Below, in pieces: positions 17,162 to 26,733 of a DNA stretch of 64,000 bases. Within the stretch, counting starts at the first letter, position 1. Each line of letters opens with the position of its first letter. The stretch comes from G963676095 sp963676095 (GTDB lineage Bacteria; Bacteroidota; Bacteroidia; Bacteroidales; Prolixibacteraceae), in NCBI GenBank assembly GCA_963676095.1, contig OY781040.1, positions 3,782,001 through 3,846,000 on the forward strand, in the 5' to 3' direction. Below the pieces are notes generated by a model. It made no database searches. It had not been told where the DNA came from and was given only the letters and a program-made list of their open reading frames with translations. The translations under genes were made by a program, and so were the position numbers.

Positions 17162-18289
17162 ATGAGTGAAGAAATAATAAAAGATGTCATTCTGAAGGAA
17201 AGTGACGATTACATTGTGAATATGGGGCCTCAGCACCCCTCTACCCACGGTGTATTGAGGCTTGAGGTCTGTCTTCAGGGGGAAACGGTAAAGTACATTA
17301 TCCCGCATATCGGTTATATACACAGGGGGATTGAGAAAATGTGCGAGGCAGATACTTACCCTCAGATTATTCACCTGACCGACCGGATGGACTATTTATC
17401 TGCCCATATGAATAACGAAGCTGTCTGTCTGTGCGTGGAAAATGCCTTGCAGGTAGACGTTCCGGAACGGGTAAAATACATCAGGACAATTCTGGATGAG
17501 CTGACGCGTATCGCATCACATCAGTTGTGGTGGAGTGCTTTCGGAATGGATCTTGGTGCGCTGACTTCCTTTTTTTACGGGATGAGAGACCGGGAATATA
17601 TTCTGGATATTTATGAAGAATCGTTCGGTTCCCGTCTGCTCCATAGTTATAATACGCCGGGAGGGCTGATGAGGGATATACATCCTAATTTTCAGAAGAA
17701 GACGAAGGATTTCGTGAAATACTTCCGTCAGAAATTGCCTGAATATGACAAATTGCTTACCGGTAACGTCATCTTTCAGGAACGTTCACGGGGAATTGGG
17801 GTCATGAGCAAGGAAAAGGCAATTGCCTATGGTGTTACCGGACCTTCAGGCCGTGGTTCCGGTTTCTCCTGTGATTTGAGAAAATATGCACCATACAGTG
17901 CTTATGATAAGGTACAGTTTAATGAAATCCTGTATTGTGAGGGCGATACATTTGCCAGGTATAAAGCGAGAATGGACGAAATGACCGAATCGCTGAGTAT
18001 TATCGAGCAACTGGTTGATAATATTCCGGAAGGGAATTACACGGCAAAGATGAAACCAATCATTAAGCTGCCGGAAGGCGAATATTTCCAGCGGGTTGAA
18101 ACAGCCCGGGGCGAGCTTGACGTTTATATTGTCAGCGATGGAAATAAAAATCCTTACCGGGTAAAATTCCGTTCGCCGAACTTTAGCAACCTGTTTGTAT
18201 TGAACGAACTGGCTACGGGGGGTAAAATTGCCGACCTGATTGCCATCAGCGGTTCTCTTGACCTGGTAATTCCTGATATTGACAGATAA
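17162..18289 (+). CDS. nuoD: NADH-quinone oxidoreductase subunit D
   Basis: A 375-residue 49 kDa-type subunit that forms the quinone-binding chamber with NuoB. The N-terminal NMGPQHPSTHGVLRL with the quinone-site His is present near 20-34, followed by GYIHRGIEK and the NiFe-hydrogenase-like fold. The C terminus FSNLFVLNELATGGKIADL...DLVIPDIDR is also typical. Length matches a stand-alone NuoD. It lies 9 bp after nuoC. Confidence 0.95.
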   Translation: MSEEIIKDVILKESDDYIVNMGPQHPSTHGVLRLEVCLQGETVKYIIPHIGYIHRGIEKMCEADTYPQIIHLTDRMDYLSAHMNNEAVCLCVENALQVDVPERVKYIRTILDELTRIASHQLWWSAFGMDLGALTSFFYGMRDREYILDIYEESFGSRLLHSYNTPGGLMRDIHPNFQKKTKDFVKYFRQKLPEYDKLLTGNVIFQERSRGIGVMSKEKAIAYGVTGPSGRGSGFSCDLRKYAPYSAYDKVQFNEILYCEGDTFARYKARMDEMTESLSIIEQLVDNIPEGNYTAKMKPIIKLPEGEYFQRVETARGELDVYIVSDGNKNPYRVKFRSPNFSNLFVLNELATGGKIADLIAISGSLDLVIPDIDR

Positions 18290-18300
18290 ACTTGTATAAC

Positions 18301-19392
18301 ATGCCGCAATCAGCAATATATGATTTTTCACAACTGACAGGTGCCATTGATAAAGCCCTGAACAGTTGGATGTCGCCGTCACTGGCTGTACTTACCGAGT
18401 TGGTGCTGGTGGCCGTTGTGTTTCTTTTGTTTTATGCTTTGCTTGGCCTTTTCCTGGTCTATCTTGAGCGCAAGGTTTGCGCCATCATCCAAAACCGGTA
18501 CGGACCTAACAGAGTTGGCCCGATGGGTTTATTTCAGACCATTGCCGACCTGATCAAACTTTTACTGAAGGAGTTGATCCCGATTCGCAGATCGGATAAG
18601 TTCCTGTTTAATCTGGCACCGTTCATCGTTATTATTGTTTCTTTCATGGCTATTGCAGCTTTGCCTTTTGCCAAAGGATTGCAGGCCATTGATTTAAATA
18701 TAGGCGTTTTTTACGTGATGGCCGTTTCTTCACTGGGTGTCGTTGGGATTCTGTTAGCCGGGTGGTCCAGCAATAGCAAATATTCCCTGATCGGGGCCAT
18801 GAGAAGCGGGGCCCAGATTGTAAGTTATGAATTGTCTGTTGGCCTTTCGCTTCTGGCAATAGTGGTGCTTTCCGGAACTATGCAGTTGTCCGGGATTGTC
18901 GAGAGTCAGGCTGACGGATGGTGGATTTTTAAAGGGCACATTCCAGCGATTGTCTCTTTCATCATCTTCCTGGTCGCAAGTACTGCGGAGATCAACCGTG
19001 GCCCGTTCGATCTTGCAGAAGCTGAATCTGAACTGACCGCAGGGTTCCATACCGAGTATTCCGGGATAAAATTTGCTTTCTTTTTCCTGGCCGAATATAT
19101 CAATATGTTTATCGTTTCGGCAATGGCGGCTACCGTTTTCCTGGGCGGTTGGATGCCCTTTCATATCGGGGCCTGGGAAGGTTTTAATCATGTGATGGAT
19201 TTTATTCCGCCATTGGTCTGGTTTTTCGTGAAAACCTTCTTTGTCATATATATCGTTATGTGGTTCAAATGGACTTTTCCCCGGTTAAGGATCGACCAGC
19301 TGTTGACATTGGAATGGAAATATCTGATGCCGTTAAGCCTGATCAATATCGTTATCGTCGCCCTGATTGCATTGATGGGATGGTACTTTTAA
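18301..19392 (+). CDS. nuoH: NADH-quinone oxidoreductase subunit H
   Basis: A 363-residue membrane subunit with about eight helices at the heel of complex I, which closes the quinone tunnel. YLERKVCAIIQNRYGPNRVGP near 60-80 and the Glu-rich NRGPFDLAEAESELTAGFHTEY loop are family signatures. An in-frame TTG at 18292 could add three residues, but the ATG at 18301 (MPQSAIYDF) is preferred. It is in tight operon order between nuoD and nuoI. Confidence 0.95.
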   Translation: MPQSAIYDFSQLTGAIDKALNSWMSPSLAVLTELVLVAVVFLLFYALLGLFLVYLERKVCAIIQNRYGPNRVGPMGLFQTIADLIKLLLKELIPIRRSDKFLFNLAPFIVIIVSFMAIAALPFAKGLQAIDLNIGVFYVMAVSSLGVVGILLAGWSSNSKYSLIGAMRSGAQIVSYELSVGLSLLAIVVLSGTMQLSGIVESQADGWWIFKGHIPAIVSFIIFLVASTAEINRGPFDLAEAESELTAGFHTEYSGIKFAFFFLAEYINMFIVSAMAATVFLGGWMPFHIGAWEGFNHVMDFIPPLVWFFVKTFFVIYIVMWFKWTFPRLRIDQLLTLEWKYLMPLSLINIVIVALIALMGWYF

Positions 19393-19402
19393 ACTGAGAA
19401 AA

Positions 19403-19885
19403 ATGAATAGTGTGTTTAAATATTTTGCGGAGATTTTCAGGGGCGTATCCTCATTGTGGGCAGGAATGCGTATCACCGGAAAATACTTTGTCAGTCCGGG
19501 GCAGATTGTGACGGAGAAATACCCTGAGAACCGGAAAACGTTGAAAATGAAGGACCGGTTCAAGGGAGAAGTCATTATGCCCCATGACGAAAATAATCAG
19601 CATCATTGCACAGGTTGCGGGATTTGTGAGATGAACTGTCCAAACGGCTCGATCGAGATCATTAGCAAAAAGGTTGTGAATGCAAACGGTAAACCTGAAC
19701 GGGTTATCGATAAACATATTTACCACCTGTCTATGTGTACCTTTTGCGGATTATGCATCAAGGCTTGTCCTTCAGATGCCCTGGCCTTTGGACAAAAATT
19801 CGAGCATGCAGTCTTCGACCGGAGCAAGCTGACTAAAATACTGAACCAACCGGGTTCGTCATTAAAAAAGGAGGCCAAACAATGA
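19403..19885 (+). CDS. nuoI: NADH-quinone oxidoreductase subunit I
   Basis: A 160-residue 8Fe ferredoxin-type subunit. Two 4Fe-4S motifs are visible: CTGCGICEMNCP (about 70-81) and CTFCGLCIKACP (about 113-124). They carry electrons to NuoB. In complexes without NuoEFG this subunit, with NuoB, C and D, is the part expected to face the electron donor. Its stop overlaps the nuoJ start (ATGA). Confidence 0.95.
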   Translation: MNSVFKYFAEIFRGVSSLWAGMRITGKYFVSPGQIVTEKYPENRKTLKMKDRFKGEVIMPHDENNQHHCTGCGICEMNCPNGSIEIISKKVVNANGKPERVIDKHIYHLSMCTFCGLCIKACPSDALAFGQKFEHAVFDRSKLTKILNQPGSSLKKEAKQ

Positions 19886-20388
19886 ATACATTTATGTTTT
19901 ACCTGCTTTCAGGAGTAATCCTGATCTGTTCATTACTATCGGTGACGACCAGGAGGATTTTGCGGGCTGCGGTGTACCTGCTGTTTGTTCTGGTGGCTAC
20001 TGCTGGGCTTTATTTTCTGCTGGATTACGAGTTCCTGGCTGCGGTGCAGTTAACACTGTACGCCGGAGGTATCGTGGTACTGATTATCTTCAGTATTTTG
20101 CTTACCAGCCATATTAGCCACAGGTTTAAACATCCCAACGCGTTTAATCTGATTGGAGGGCTTGGCGTTGCCCTGATCGGGATAGCTACTGTTTTATGTA
20201 CGGTATTTTCGACCAGTTTTGACGTCGGCACAAAGACTACCCTGCCCGTGAATATGACGGCTATAGGAACTCAGTTGCTAAGCACGGATAAAAACGGGTA
20301 TGTTTTGCCTTTCGAACTGATTAGTATTTTATTGCTGGCTTCCATGCTGGCAGCTATTGTCATTGCAAAGAAGACAAAAAAGGATTGA
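19882..20388 (+). CDS. nuoJ: NADH-quinone oxidoreductase subunit J
   Basis: A 168-residue membrane subunit with five hydrophobic segments. The ALYFLLDYEFLAAVQLTLYAGGIVVL-like stretch near 45-70 includes the pi-bulge helix region conserved in NuoJ. It starts inside the nuoI stop and has a good Shine-Dalgarno AAGGAGG 7 bp before the ATG, which is unusual for this phylum. A 57 bp gap precedes nuoK. Confidence 0.93.
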   Translation: MNTFMFYLLSGVILICSLLSVTTRRILRAAVYLLFVLVATAGLYFLLDYEFLAAVQLTLYAGGIVVLIIFSILLTSHISHRFKHPNAFNLIGGLGVALIGIATVLCTVFSTSFDVGTKTTLPVNMTAIGTQLLSTDKNGYVLPFELISILLLASMLAAIVIAKKTKKD

Positions 20389-20445
20389 TGGAGAAATGAA
20401 AAACATCTGTCAATCATAAATAATAAATCATCAATAATAAGTTGT

Positions 20446-20754
20446 ATGGTTCCGATTTATAATTTTCTTGTTGTCAGCACGGTCATGTTTTTTATAGGGG
20501 TTTGTGGTTTTATTATCAGGAGAAACCTGATTACCATGCTGATGTCGGTAGAGTTGATCCTGAATTCCGTGAATATCAATTTCGTGGTTTTTAATCGCTA
20601 TTTATATCCTGGCCAGTTGCAGGGGCATTTTTTTACCCTCTTTATTGTTGGGATCGCGGCAGCGGAAGCTGCTGTGGCCATAGCACTGATCATCAATATT
20701 TACAGGCGTATCAACAATATCGAGGTTGAGAACGTGAGCGAAATGAAATTTTAA
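20446..20754 (+). CDS. nuoK: NADH-quinone oxidoreductase subunit K
   Basis: A 102-residue subunit with three membrane helices. MLMSVELILNSVNINFVVF carries the conserved Glu of helix 2, and AAAEAAVAIALIINIYR carries that of helix 3. Both are part of the proton path. It lies between nuoJ and nuoL; the 90 bp gap to nuoL contains a weak CTGGT/ACCAG hairpin (20767-20780) without a T run. Confidence 0.95.
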   Translation: MVPIYNFLVVSTVMFFIGVCGFIIRRNLITMLMSVELILNSVNINFVVFNRYLYPGQLQGHFFTLFIVGIAAAEAAVAIALIINIYRRINNIEVENVSEMKF

Positions 20755-20844
20755 AGTCTGAGAGGGCTGGTGATAACCAGGAACTCGGCTAAATTTTCAT
20801 TATGGATAAAGAAATTAAAAAATGAAGATATAAAATAAAGAACA

Positions 20845-22761
20845 ATGACAGGATATGAATATACCATACTGATTCCGTTGATACCAATGGCCTTATTTTT
20901 ACTGATTGGCCTGCTGACCATGAAATGGAAGCCGGAGGTTTACGGTGTGATGGGGACGGTCGGACTGGGAATTTCCTTTTTTCTTTCGGTATTTACCGCT
21001 ATCCGTTATTTTTTTGTGGATGGTCCTGGTCCAGATGGGTTTAAGTCGATTATTCCCGCAAACGTCACCTGGCTTCAGCTGACCGATTCGCTGCACATCA
21101 ATATGGGCGTATTGCTTGACCCCATCTCTGTGATGATGCTGGTCGTGATTACAACTGTTTCTTTCATGGTCCATATTTACAGTTTCGGATACATGAAGGG
21201 GGAGAGAGGCTTTCAGCGTTTTTATTCTTTCCTTTCCCTGTTTACTTTTTCGATGCTGGGGCTGGTATTGGCAACCAATATTTTTCAGATGTACATTTTC
21301 TGGGAACTGGTAGGTGTTTCTTCCTTCCTGTTGATCGGGTTTTATTATGAAAAACCTTCAGCGGTTGCGGCTTCCAAGAAAGCTTTCATCGTTACCCGCT
21401 TTGCTGATTTCGGCTTTCTCATCGGGATACTGATCCTGTCGTTTATTACGAAAACTTTTGATTTTTCGCAACTCACAGATCCGAACACGACCATATTTGG
21501 TTCCGGTGCCTCCCTGAGTTTTATGGGAATGTCAGCGCTAACATGGGCTATGTTGCTTATTTTTATGGGAGGAGCCGGTAAATCGGCTATGTTCCCGTTG
21601 CACATCTGGTTGCCGGATGCCATGGAAGGGCCTACTCCTGTATCGGCATTGATCCATGCTGCAACGATGGTGGTTGCCGGTGTTTTCCTGGTTGCCAGGA
21701 TGTTTCCTGTTTTCCATTTTCAGGCTCCCGATGCCCTCGAGGTTGTGGCTTGGGTGGGCGGTTTTACTTCCCTGTTTGCAGCAATCGTGGCAATGACACA
21801 GTTCGATATCAAACGGGTACTGGCTTTTTCCACATTATCACAGATCGGGTATATGATGCTTAGCCTTGGTGTTTCCGGCTATGGCGGAGAGGAAGGACTG
21901 GGGTATATGGCTTCTATGTTTCACCTGTTTACACATGCCATGTTCAAGGCCCTCCTGTTTTTGGGGGCAGGCTCGATTATTCATGCAGTCCATTCCAATG
22001 ATATGAATGATATGGGCGGGTTACGCAAATATATGCCAGTTACCCATATCACTTTTTTGATCGCTTGCCTTACGATCTCCGGTATTCCCCCGTTCTCTGG
22101 ATTTTTTAGCAAGGATGAGATCCTGGTGGCCGCACGTCACTATAGTATGCCGTTGTTTACAATCGAATATATTACAGCCGGGCTGACTGCATTTTATATG
22201 TTCCGGTTGTATTTTCGCATTTTCTGGGGGAGCGAACGGGATTATCACCATACCCCGCACGAATCGCCGCTGGTGATGACCATTCCCTTAATGGTGCTGG
22301 CTTTTGCGTCAGTTTTCTCTGGGTTCCTGCCATTTAGCAGCATGGTTACCTCAGACCGGATAGGTTTTGTTTCCGAAACGAACTGGCTGGTCGCTGTACC
22401 ATCCGTATTGATTGGAGTTGCAGGGATTGTGGTTGCCTTGATGCTTTATAGGAAGGATAGTGTGGTTCCCGGGCATATAACCAAGAAACTGGGCCTTTTT
22501 TATACGGCAGCACTGCATAAGTTTTATATTGACGAGATTTATCTTTTTGTAACAAAGAAGATCATCTTTAACTATATATCACGTCCTGTAGCCTGGTTCG
22601 ACAGGCATATTGTCGATGGGTTTATGGTTGGGATCGGTACGGTTACGGAAAGTATATCGTACCGGATAAAAGGGATGCAATCAGGCCAGCTTCAGCATTA
22701 TGCATTTGCGTTTGTGGCGGGTGCACTGGCATTGGTACTGTCCCTGCTTTACCTGATGTAA
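20845..22761 (+). CDS. nuoL: NADH-quinone oxidoreductase subunit L
   Basis: A 638-residue antiporter-like subunit, the most distal proton pump. The Mrp-type core is visible: FWELVGVSSFLLIGFYY with the key Glu, GKSAMFPLHIWLPDAMEGPTPVSALIHAATMV with the TM7 Lys and broken helix, and a C-terminal amphipathic lateral helix region (about 540-600) ending in a last membrane segment. Length is normal. It is co-transcribed with nuoM 67 bp downstream. Confidence 0.95.
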   Translation: MTGYEYTILIPLIPMALFLLIGLLTMKWKPEVYGVMGTVGLGISFFLSVFTAIRYFFVDGPGPDGFKSIIPANVTWLQLTDSLHINMGVLLDPISVMMLVVITTVSFMVHIYSFGYMKGERGFQRFYSFLSLFTFSMLGLVLATNIFQMYIFWELVGVSSFLLIGFYYEKPSAVAASKKAFIVTRFADFGFLIGILILSFITKTFDFSQLTDPNTTIFGSGASLSFMGMSALTWAMLLIFMGGAGKSAMFPLHIWLPDAMEGPTPVSALIHAATMVVAGVFLVARMFPVFHFQAPDALEVVAWVGGFTSLFAAIVAMTQFDIKRVLAFSTLSQIGYMMLSLGVSGYGGEEGLGYMASMFHLFTHAMFKALLFLGAGSIIHAVHSNDMNDMGGLRKYMPVTHITFLIACLTISGIPPFSGFFSKDEILVAARHYSMPLFTIEYITAGLTAFYMFRLYFRIFWGSERDYHHTPHESPLVMTIPLMVLAFASVFSGFLPFSSMVTSDRIGFVSETNWLVAVPSVLIGVAGIVVALMLYRKDSVVPGHITKKLGLFYTAALHKFYIDEIYLFVTKKIIFNYISRPVAWFDRHIVDGFMVGIGTVTESISYRIKGMQSGQLQHYAFAFVAGALALVLSLLYLM

Positions 22762-22828
22762 TGAATCTGGCTGGAAAGATGGCTAAGGGTTGTAAAAATT
22801 GTAAAACTGAGATAGAAAATTTAGATTT

Positions 22829-24334
22829 ATGAATATATTAAGCCTCTTTGTTCTGGTTCCGGTGCTGACTATCGCCGGGATACTGTTTACCAAAGATTTT
22901 AAAGGTGCCAGGCTGGTTTCAGCAGTAGGGATGGGCATTCAGCTTGTGCTGGCTGCCGTACTGGTCTTGTCCTATCTGGCAGCAAGAAGAGCGGGGGTAA
23001 CCGGTGAAATGCTTTGGAAAGCAGACTATACCTGGTTTCCGAGCCTGAACATTCATTATACGATCGGAGTTGATGGAATTGCTGTTGCAATGATAGGACT
23101 GACGTCGATTGTCGTTTTTGCAGGGATCTTTGCTTCCTGGCAGGTCGAATACCTGTCGCGTGAATTTTTTATATCACTGATATTGCTGGCAACCGGAGTT
23201 TTCGGCTTTTTTATTTCGCTGGATCTGTTTACCATGTTTCTGTTTTACGAACTGGCGGTGATCCCGATGTATCTTTTAATAGGTATTTGGGGAACCGGTC
23301 CCAAGGAAGCCTCTGCAATGAAACTGACATTAATGTTGATGGGAGGATCGGCGTTGCTGATGGTAGGTCTTTTCGGACTGTACTATAATTCAGCGCCTGA
23401 TGGCGGCCCTTTGACATTCAATATAATGGAGATTGCCAAAGTACATATTCCCGTTGCAACACAACGCTTCTTTTTCCCGTTTACATTTATCGGGTTCGGG
23501 GTGCTAGGTGCTTTATTCCCATTTCATACATGGTCTCCTGATGGTCATGCTTCGGCTCCTACTGCCGTTTCAATGCTCCATGCGGGAGTGTTAATGAAAC
23601 TCGGCGGGTACGGATGTTTCCGGGTTGCCATGTTCCTGATGCCCGAGGCGGCTCAGCAGATGGCCTGGATATTCCTGATCCTGACGACAATTTCTGTCGT
23701 TTACGGGGCTTTTGGTGCCATCTGGCAGAAGGATCTTAAGTTTATCAACGCCTATTCATCGGTAAGCCACTGTGGAATGGTTATTTTTGCCCTGCTGATG
23801 ATGAACAAAACGGCAATGGACGGGGCCATCCTTCAGATGATCTCCCATGGGTTAATGACCGCTTTGTTTTTTGCCCTGATCGGTATGATATATGGTCGTA
23901 CCCACACGAGGAACATTGATGATATGGGGGGCTTAATGCGGGTAATCCCTTTCCTTGGGGTTGTTTACATGATTGCCGGTTTTGCATCGCTTGGTCTTCC
24001 CGGTTTGAGTGGATTTGTTGCTGAAATGAATATTTTCGTCGGATCATTCCAGCATCAGGATGTTTTTCACCGCACCATTACCATTATTGCTGCTTCTTCG
24101 ATTGTGATCACTGCTGTTTATATCCTCAGGGTAGTTGGGATTCTCTTACTGGGACCGGTAAAGAACGAGCATCATCTGGAATTACACGATGCCCTGTGGT
24201 TTGAACGGTTAAGTACGCTTATTCTTGTTGTTGCAATTGCTGCTATAGGGATTGCTCCCCTTTGGCTTTCAAATACAATACAGTCCAGTTTATCTCCTAT
24301 TATAGATAGGCTGGCCGTTATTAATCTTTTTTAA
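22829..24334 (+). CDS. nuoM: NADH-quinone oxidoreductase subunit M
   Basis: A 501-residue antiporter-like proton-pumping subunit with about 14 helices. FYELAVIPMYLLIGIWG holds the conserved TM5 Glu, and FPFHTWSPDGHASAPTAVSMLHAGVLMKLG is the family signature around the broken helix. It sits between nuoL and nuoN and lacks the long lateral helix of NuoL. Confidence 0.95.
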   Translation: MNILSLFVLVPVLTIAGILFTKDFKGARLVSAVGMGIQLVLAAVLVLSYLAARRAGVTGEMLWKADYTWFPSLNIHYTIGVDGIAVAMIGLTSIVVFAGIFASWQVEYLSREFFISLILLATGVFGFFISLDLFTMFLFYELAVIPMYLLIGIWGTGPKEASAMKLTLMLMGGSALLMVGLFGLYYNSAPDGGPLTFNIMEIAKVHIPVATQRFFFPFTFIGFGVLGALFPFHTWSPDGHASAPTAVSMLHAGVLMKLGGYGCFRVAMFLMPEAAQQMAWIFLILTTISVVYGAFGAIWQKDLKFINAYSSVSHCGMVIFALLMMNKTAMDGAILQMISHGLMTALFFALIGMIYGRTHTRNIDDMGGLMRVIPFLGVVYMIAGFASLGLPGLSGFVAEMNIFVGSFQHQDVFHRTITIIAASSIVITAVYILRVVGILLLGPVKNEHHLELHDALWFERLSTLILVVAIAAIGIAPLWLSNTIQSSLSPIIDRLAVINLF

Positions 24335-24350
24335 TTAAAAAAACCGAATC

Positions 24351-25778
24351 ATGTACCTCGGACAATTTTTACTGATGCGGCACGAATTGCTGCTGACCAT
24401 TGCGGTGGTAGCTGTTTTGATTGCAGAGTTGGTTGTTAATGATGCTTCAAAAAACAAAATAATATCCTTTGCGACCGGGTTGTTTGCCCTGATTTCCTTC
24501 GCAGGCTTTATTCCAGGTGCAACAGGGACTCTTTTCGGAGGTTCATTTCAATCGTCCGAACTGACTTCTTTCATGAAGAATATTTTAAACCTGGCCGTGC
24601 TCATTATTTTCCTTCAATCGGAAGGGTGGCTTAAAAGGGAAGAGAATAACGACAAAATCAGTGAATATTTTATCCTGACTATGTCGACTCTGCTAGGGAT
24701 GAATTTTATGATTTCTGCGGGAGACTTCCTGATTTTCTATGTAGGACTGGAAACTGCAACGATACCTGTTGCCGGAATGGCCGCCTTCGATAAGCTGAAA
24801 AACCGTTCCGCAGAGGCTGGGATCAAGCTGATTCTTTCTTCTGCCTTATCTTCCGGAATTTTACTCTTTGGCCTTTCTATGATTTACGGAGCTACAGGTT
24901 CTATCTATTTTGCAGATCTTTCGGGGGTGGTAACAGCTTCACCATTGATTATCCTGGGGTTCGTATTTTTTGTTGCCGGAATGGGATTTAAAATTTCTTT
25001 GGTGCCCTTTCATTTCTGGACTGCTGATGTGTATGAAGGTGCCCCGGTTAATGTGGCTTCTTATCTTTCGGTTGTATCGAAAGGAGCGGCTGTTTTTACC
25101 TTTACCATTATTCTTTTTAAGGCTTTCACAGGTATTTTTGAGCAATGGCAGCATGTCGTTTATACGCTTGCCATAATTACCATGACTGTTGCCAATCTTT
25201 TTGCGTTGAGACAGGATAATCTTAAACGCTTTCTGGCTTTTTCATCGATTGCGCAGGCCGGTTTTATCCTGCTGGGTATTTTAGGGGCAGGAGACCTTGG
25301 AATGACGTCTGTTGTTTATTTCGTTTTGATTTATGTTTTTACCAATCTTGGGGCTTTTGGTGTAATTACCGCAGTTTATGATGCTTCCGGAGTAGAAACA
25401 ATTTCAGGATATAGAGGACTATACAAGACCAACCCGAAACTTAGCCTCCTGATGACAATGGCTTTGTTTTCTCTGGCCGGGATACCCCCGGTAGCTGGTT
25501 TTTTTGGTAAATTCTTTTTGTTTACCGCGGCTGCCGGACAGGGATATTACATCCTGGTATTGATAGCTGTTCTAAATTCGACGATTTCATTGTATTACTA
25601 CCTTAGGGTGATAAAAGCCATGTTTATCGATCAGAATGAAAATCCGGTACCGGCATTCCATAGTTCTTTGGCTATGCGTACCAGTTTGATCATTTGCATT
25701 GCAGGTATTTTTATTGTGGGGTTTGCAAGTGGTATTTTCGAGTATATCCGGAATATCAGTTCCTTGTTTTTTGATTAG
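24351..25778 (+). CDS. nuoN: NADH-quinone oxidoreductase subunit N
   Basis: A 475-residue antiporter-like subunit and the last recognisable complex I gene. FYVGLETATIPVAGMAAF carries the TM5 Glu, and SLVPFHFWTADVYEGAPVNVASYLSVVSKGAA is the broken-helix signature. It starts 16 bp after nuoM. No nuoE, nuoF or nuoG exists in the operon, so the complex lacks the NADH-oxidising module and probably takes electrons from another donor such as ferredoxin. Confidence 0.95.
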   Translation: MYLGQFLLMRHELLLTIAVVAVLIAELVVNDASKNKIISFATGLFALISFAGFIPGATGTLFGGSFQSSELTSFMKNILNLAVLIIFLQSEGWLKREENNDKISEYFILTMSTLLGMNFMISAGDFLIFYVGLETATIPVAGMAAFDKLKNRSAEAGIKLILSSALSSGILLFGLSMIYGATGSIYFADLSGVVTASPLIILGFVFFVAGMGFKISLVPFHFWTADVYEGAPVNVASYLSVVSKGAAVFTFTIILFKAFTGIFEQWQHVVYTLAIITMTVANLFALRQDNLKRFLAFSSIAQAGFILLGILGAGDLGMTSVVYFVLIYVFTNLGAFGVITAVYDASGVETISGYRGLYKTNPKLSLLMTMALFSLAGIPPVAGFFGKFFLFTAAAGQGYYILVLIAVLNSTISLYYYLRVIKAMFIDQNENPVPAFHSSLAMRTSLIICIAGIFIVGFASGIFEYIRNISSLFFD

Positions 25779-25832
25779 GATTAATGGGTTCCCCTGAAAT
25801 AGTTCAAAAACATTGTTTTAATAGTTAAGAAA

Positions 25833-26156
25833 ATGACATTGAATAAAGCGGAACATGTTGTTGAAGAAATCGAAGGGATACGTTGCTCTATTGCTGAAAA
25901 AGATTGTAGCAATGAACGGGCTGCCTTTCTGAAACAACTGCTTGAGTTGAACGGATATGAAGTGAAGATAAAAAAAGATGAAAAAACGGGTTCCCTTGTT
26001 GTTGGGGTTACCGACGTGGTTTTTAATCCGGTCCTGTCAGTATACGGTCGCTGCCTGAAATCGCCTTCAGGGAAAAGAGTTACCCCTGCTTATTGGTTGC
26101 AAAAGTCGGATAAGGAAACAGAAGCAGAAGTAAATTACTGGACATTTAAATCCTGA
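25833..26156 (+). CDS. Hypothetical protein, last gene of the nuo operon
   Basis: I do not recognise this 107-residue protein. It is soluble and charged, with two Cys in the first third (RCSIAEKDCSNERAAFLKQLLELNGYEV) and a predicted mixed alpha/beta fold. The part after residue 40 (VKIKKDEKTGSLVVGVTD) looks like a beta hairpin. It starts 54 bp after nuoN on the same strand and is followed by a terminator, so it probably shares the nuo transcript. A role linked to the respiratory complex is possible but rests only on position. Confidence 0.6.
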   Translation: MTLNKAEHVVEEIEGIRCSIAEKDCSNERAAFLKQLLELNGYEVKIKKDEKTGSLVVGVTDVVFNPVLSVYGRCLKSPSGKRVTPAYWLQKSDKETEAEVNYWTFKS

Positions 26157-26171
26157 TTTTTGTTATATCAC

Positions 26172-26209
26172 AAAAAGAGGCTGTACAAAAAGGACAGTCT
26201 CTTTTTTTA
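26172..26209 (+). terminator. Terminator of the nuo operon
   Basis: AGAGGCTGT pairs with ACAGTCTCT (one G-T pair) around a 9 nt loop and is followed by seven T. It lies 15 bp after the stop of the last gene and has A-rich sequence on its 5' side, so it may work in both directions. Confidence 0.8.
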
Positions 26210-26281
26210 AGCAGCCATTCATTTATGTGCTTGCACCATAAATGCTTAATACGATGTCTGTCAACCGTATTTCAGATCAAA

Positions 26282-26333
26282 TTATACTAATAATATTTTA
26301 ATCTTATACTAATAATACTATAAGATTATAGTA
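26282..26333. repeat. AT-rich direct repeats with an 18-bp dyad
   Basis: TTATACTAATAATA occurs at 26282-26295 and 26304-26317, 22 bp apart. It overlaps the dyad TACTATAA-GA-TTATAGTA (26316-26333), whose arms resemble the BlaI-type operators at 3954-4000 but with one more base pair per arm. No gene start lies within 1.5 kb in a suitable orientation. Confidence 0.4.
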
Positions 26334-26696
26334 ATATTTCTGGAAGATTATAATAATAATTTTATCGTAGAATGCCACATTGTTTTCCGAAAGTCCCTGC
26401 AGTAAAGGAAGTCATTTGCCAATTGTTTGTCTTGCGGGTATTACTCCGGATGTACGCATATGACGCAGTGTTTTTATGGAGGGAACAGCTCCTGGGTTTA
26501 CCTGCTCATATTTATGCGTTACAACCTGAGACTATTGTTTCCCCGCTTCAGCTGTCTTTTTTCTTTTTGGACAGTCTCTTTTATGAGAAACTCATCCGAA
26601 GGATAAGAGATACACTTCTTCACCAGATTTATTTCTGGAGGTGAGTGTCTATGTTTCATCAGACCATGTACCCCATTGAGACAAATGAAGGGACAT

Positions 26697-26733
26697 AAAA
26701 AAAGAGACCTCCTTTGGGGATAGTCTCTTTTTT
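26697..26733. terminator. Terminator between nuo region and efflux operon
   Basis: AAAAAGAGAC pairs with GTCTCTTTTT around a 14 nt loop. With A-rich and T-rich flanks it should act in both directions. It lies 23 bp beyond the stop of the minus-strand outer-membrane factor gene. Confidence 0.75.

Noticed and set aside
26372..26644. 90-codon open frame in the nuo-efflux gap
   Set aside because: It includes a copy of a terminator arm and has no domain or convincing start signal; treated as non-coding.
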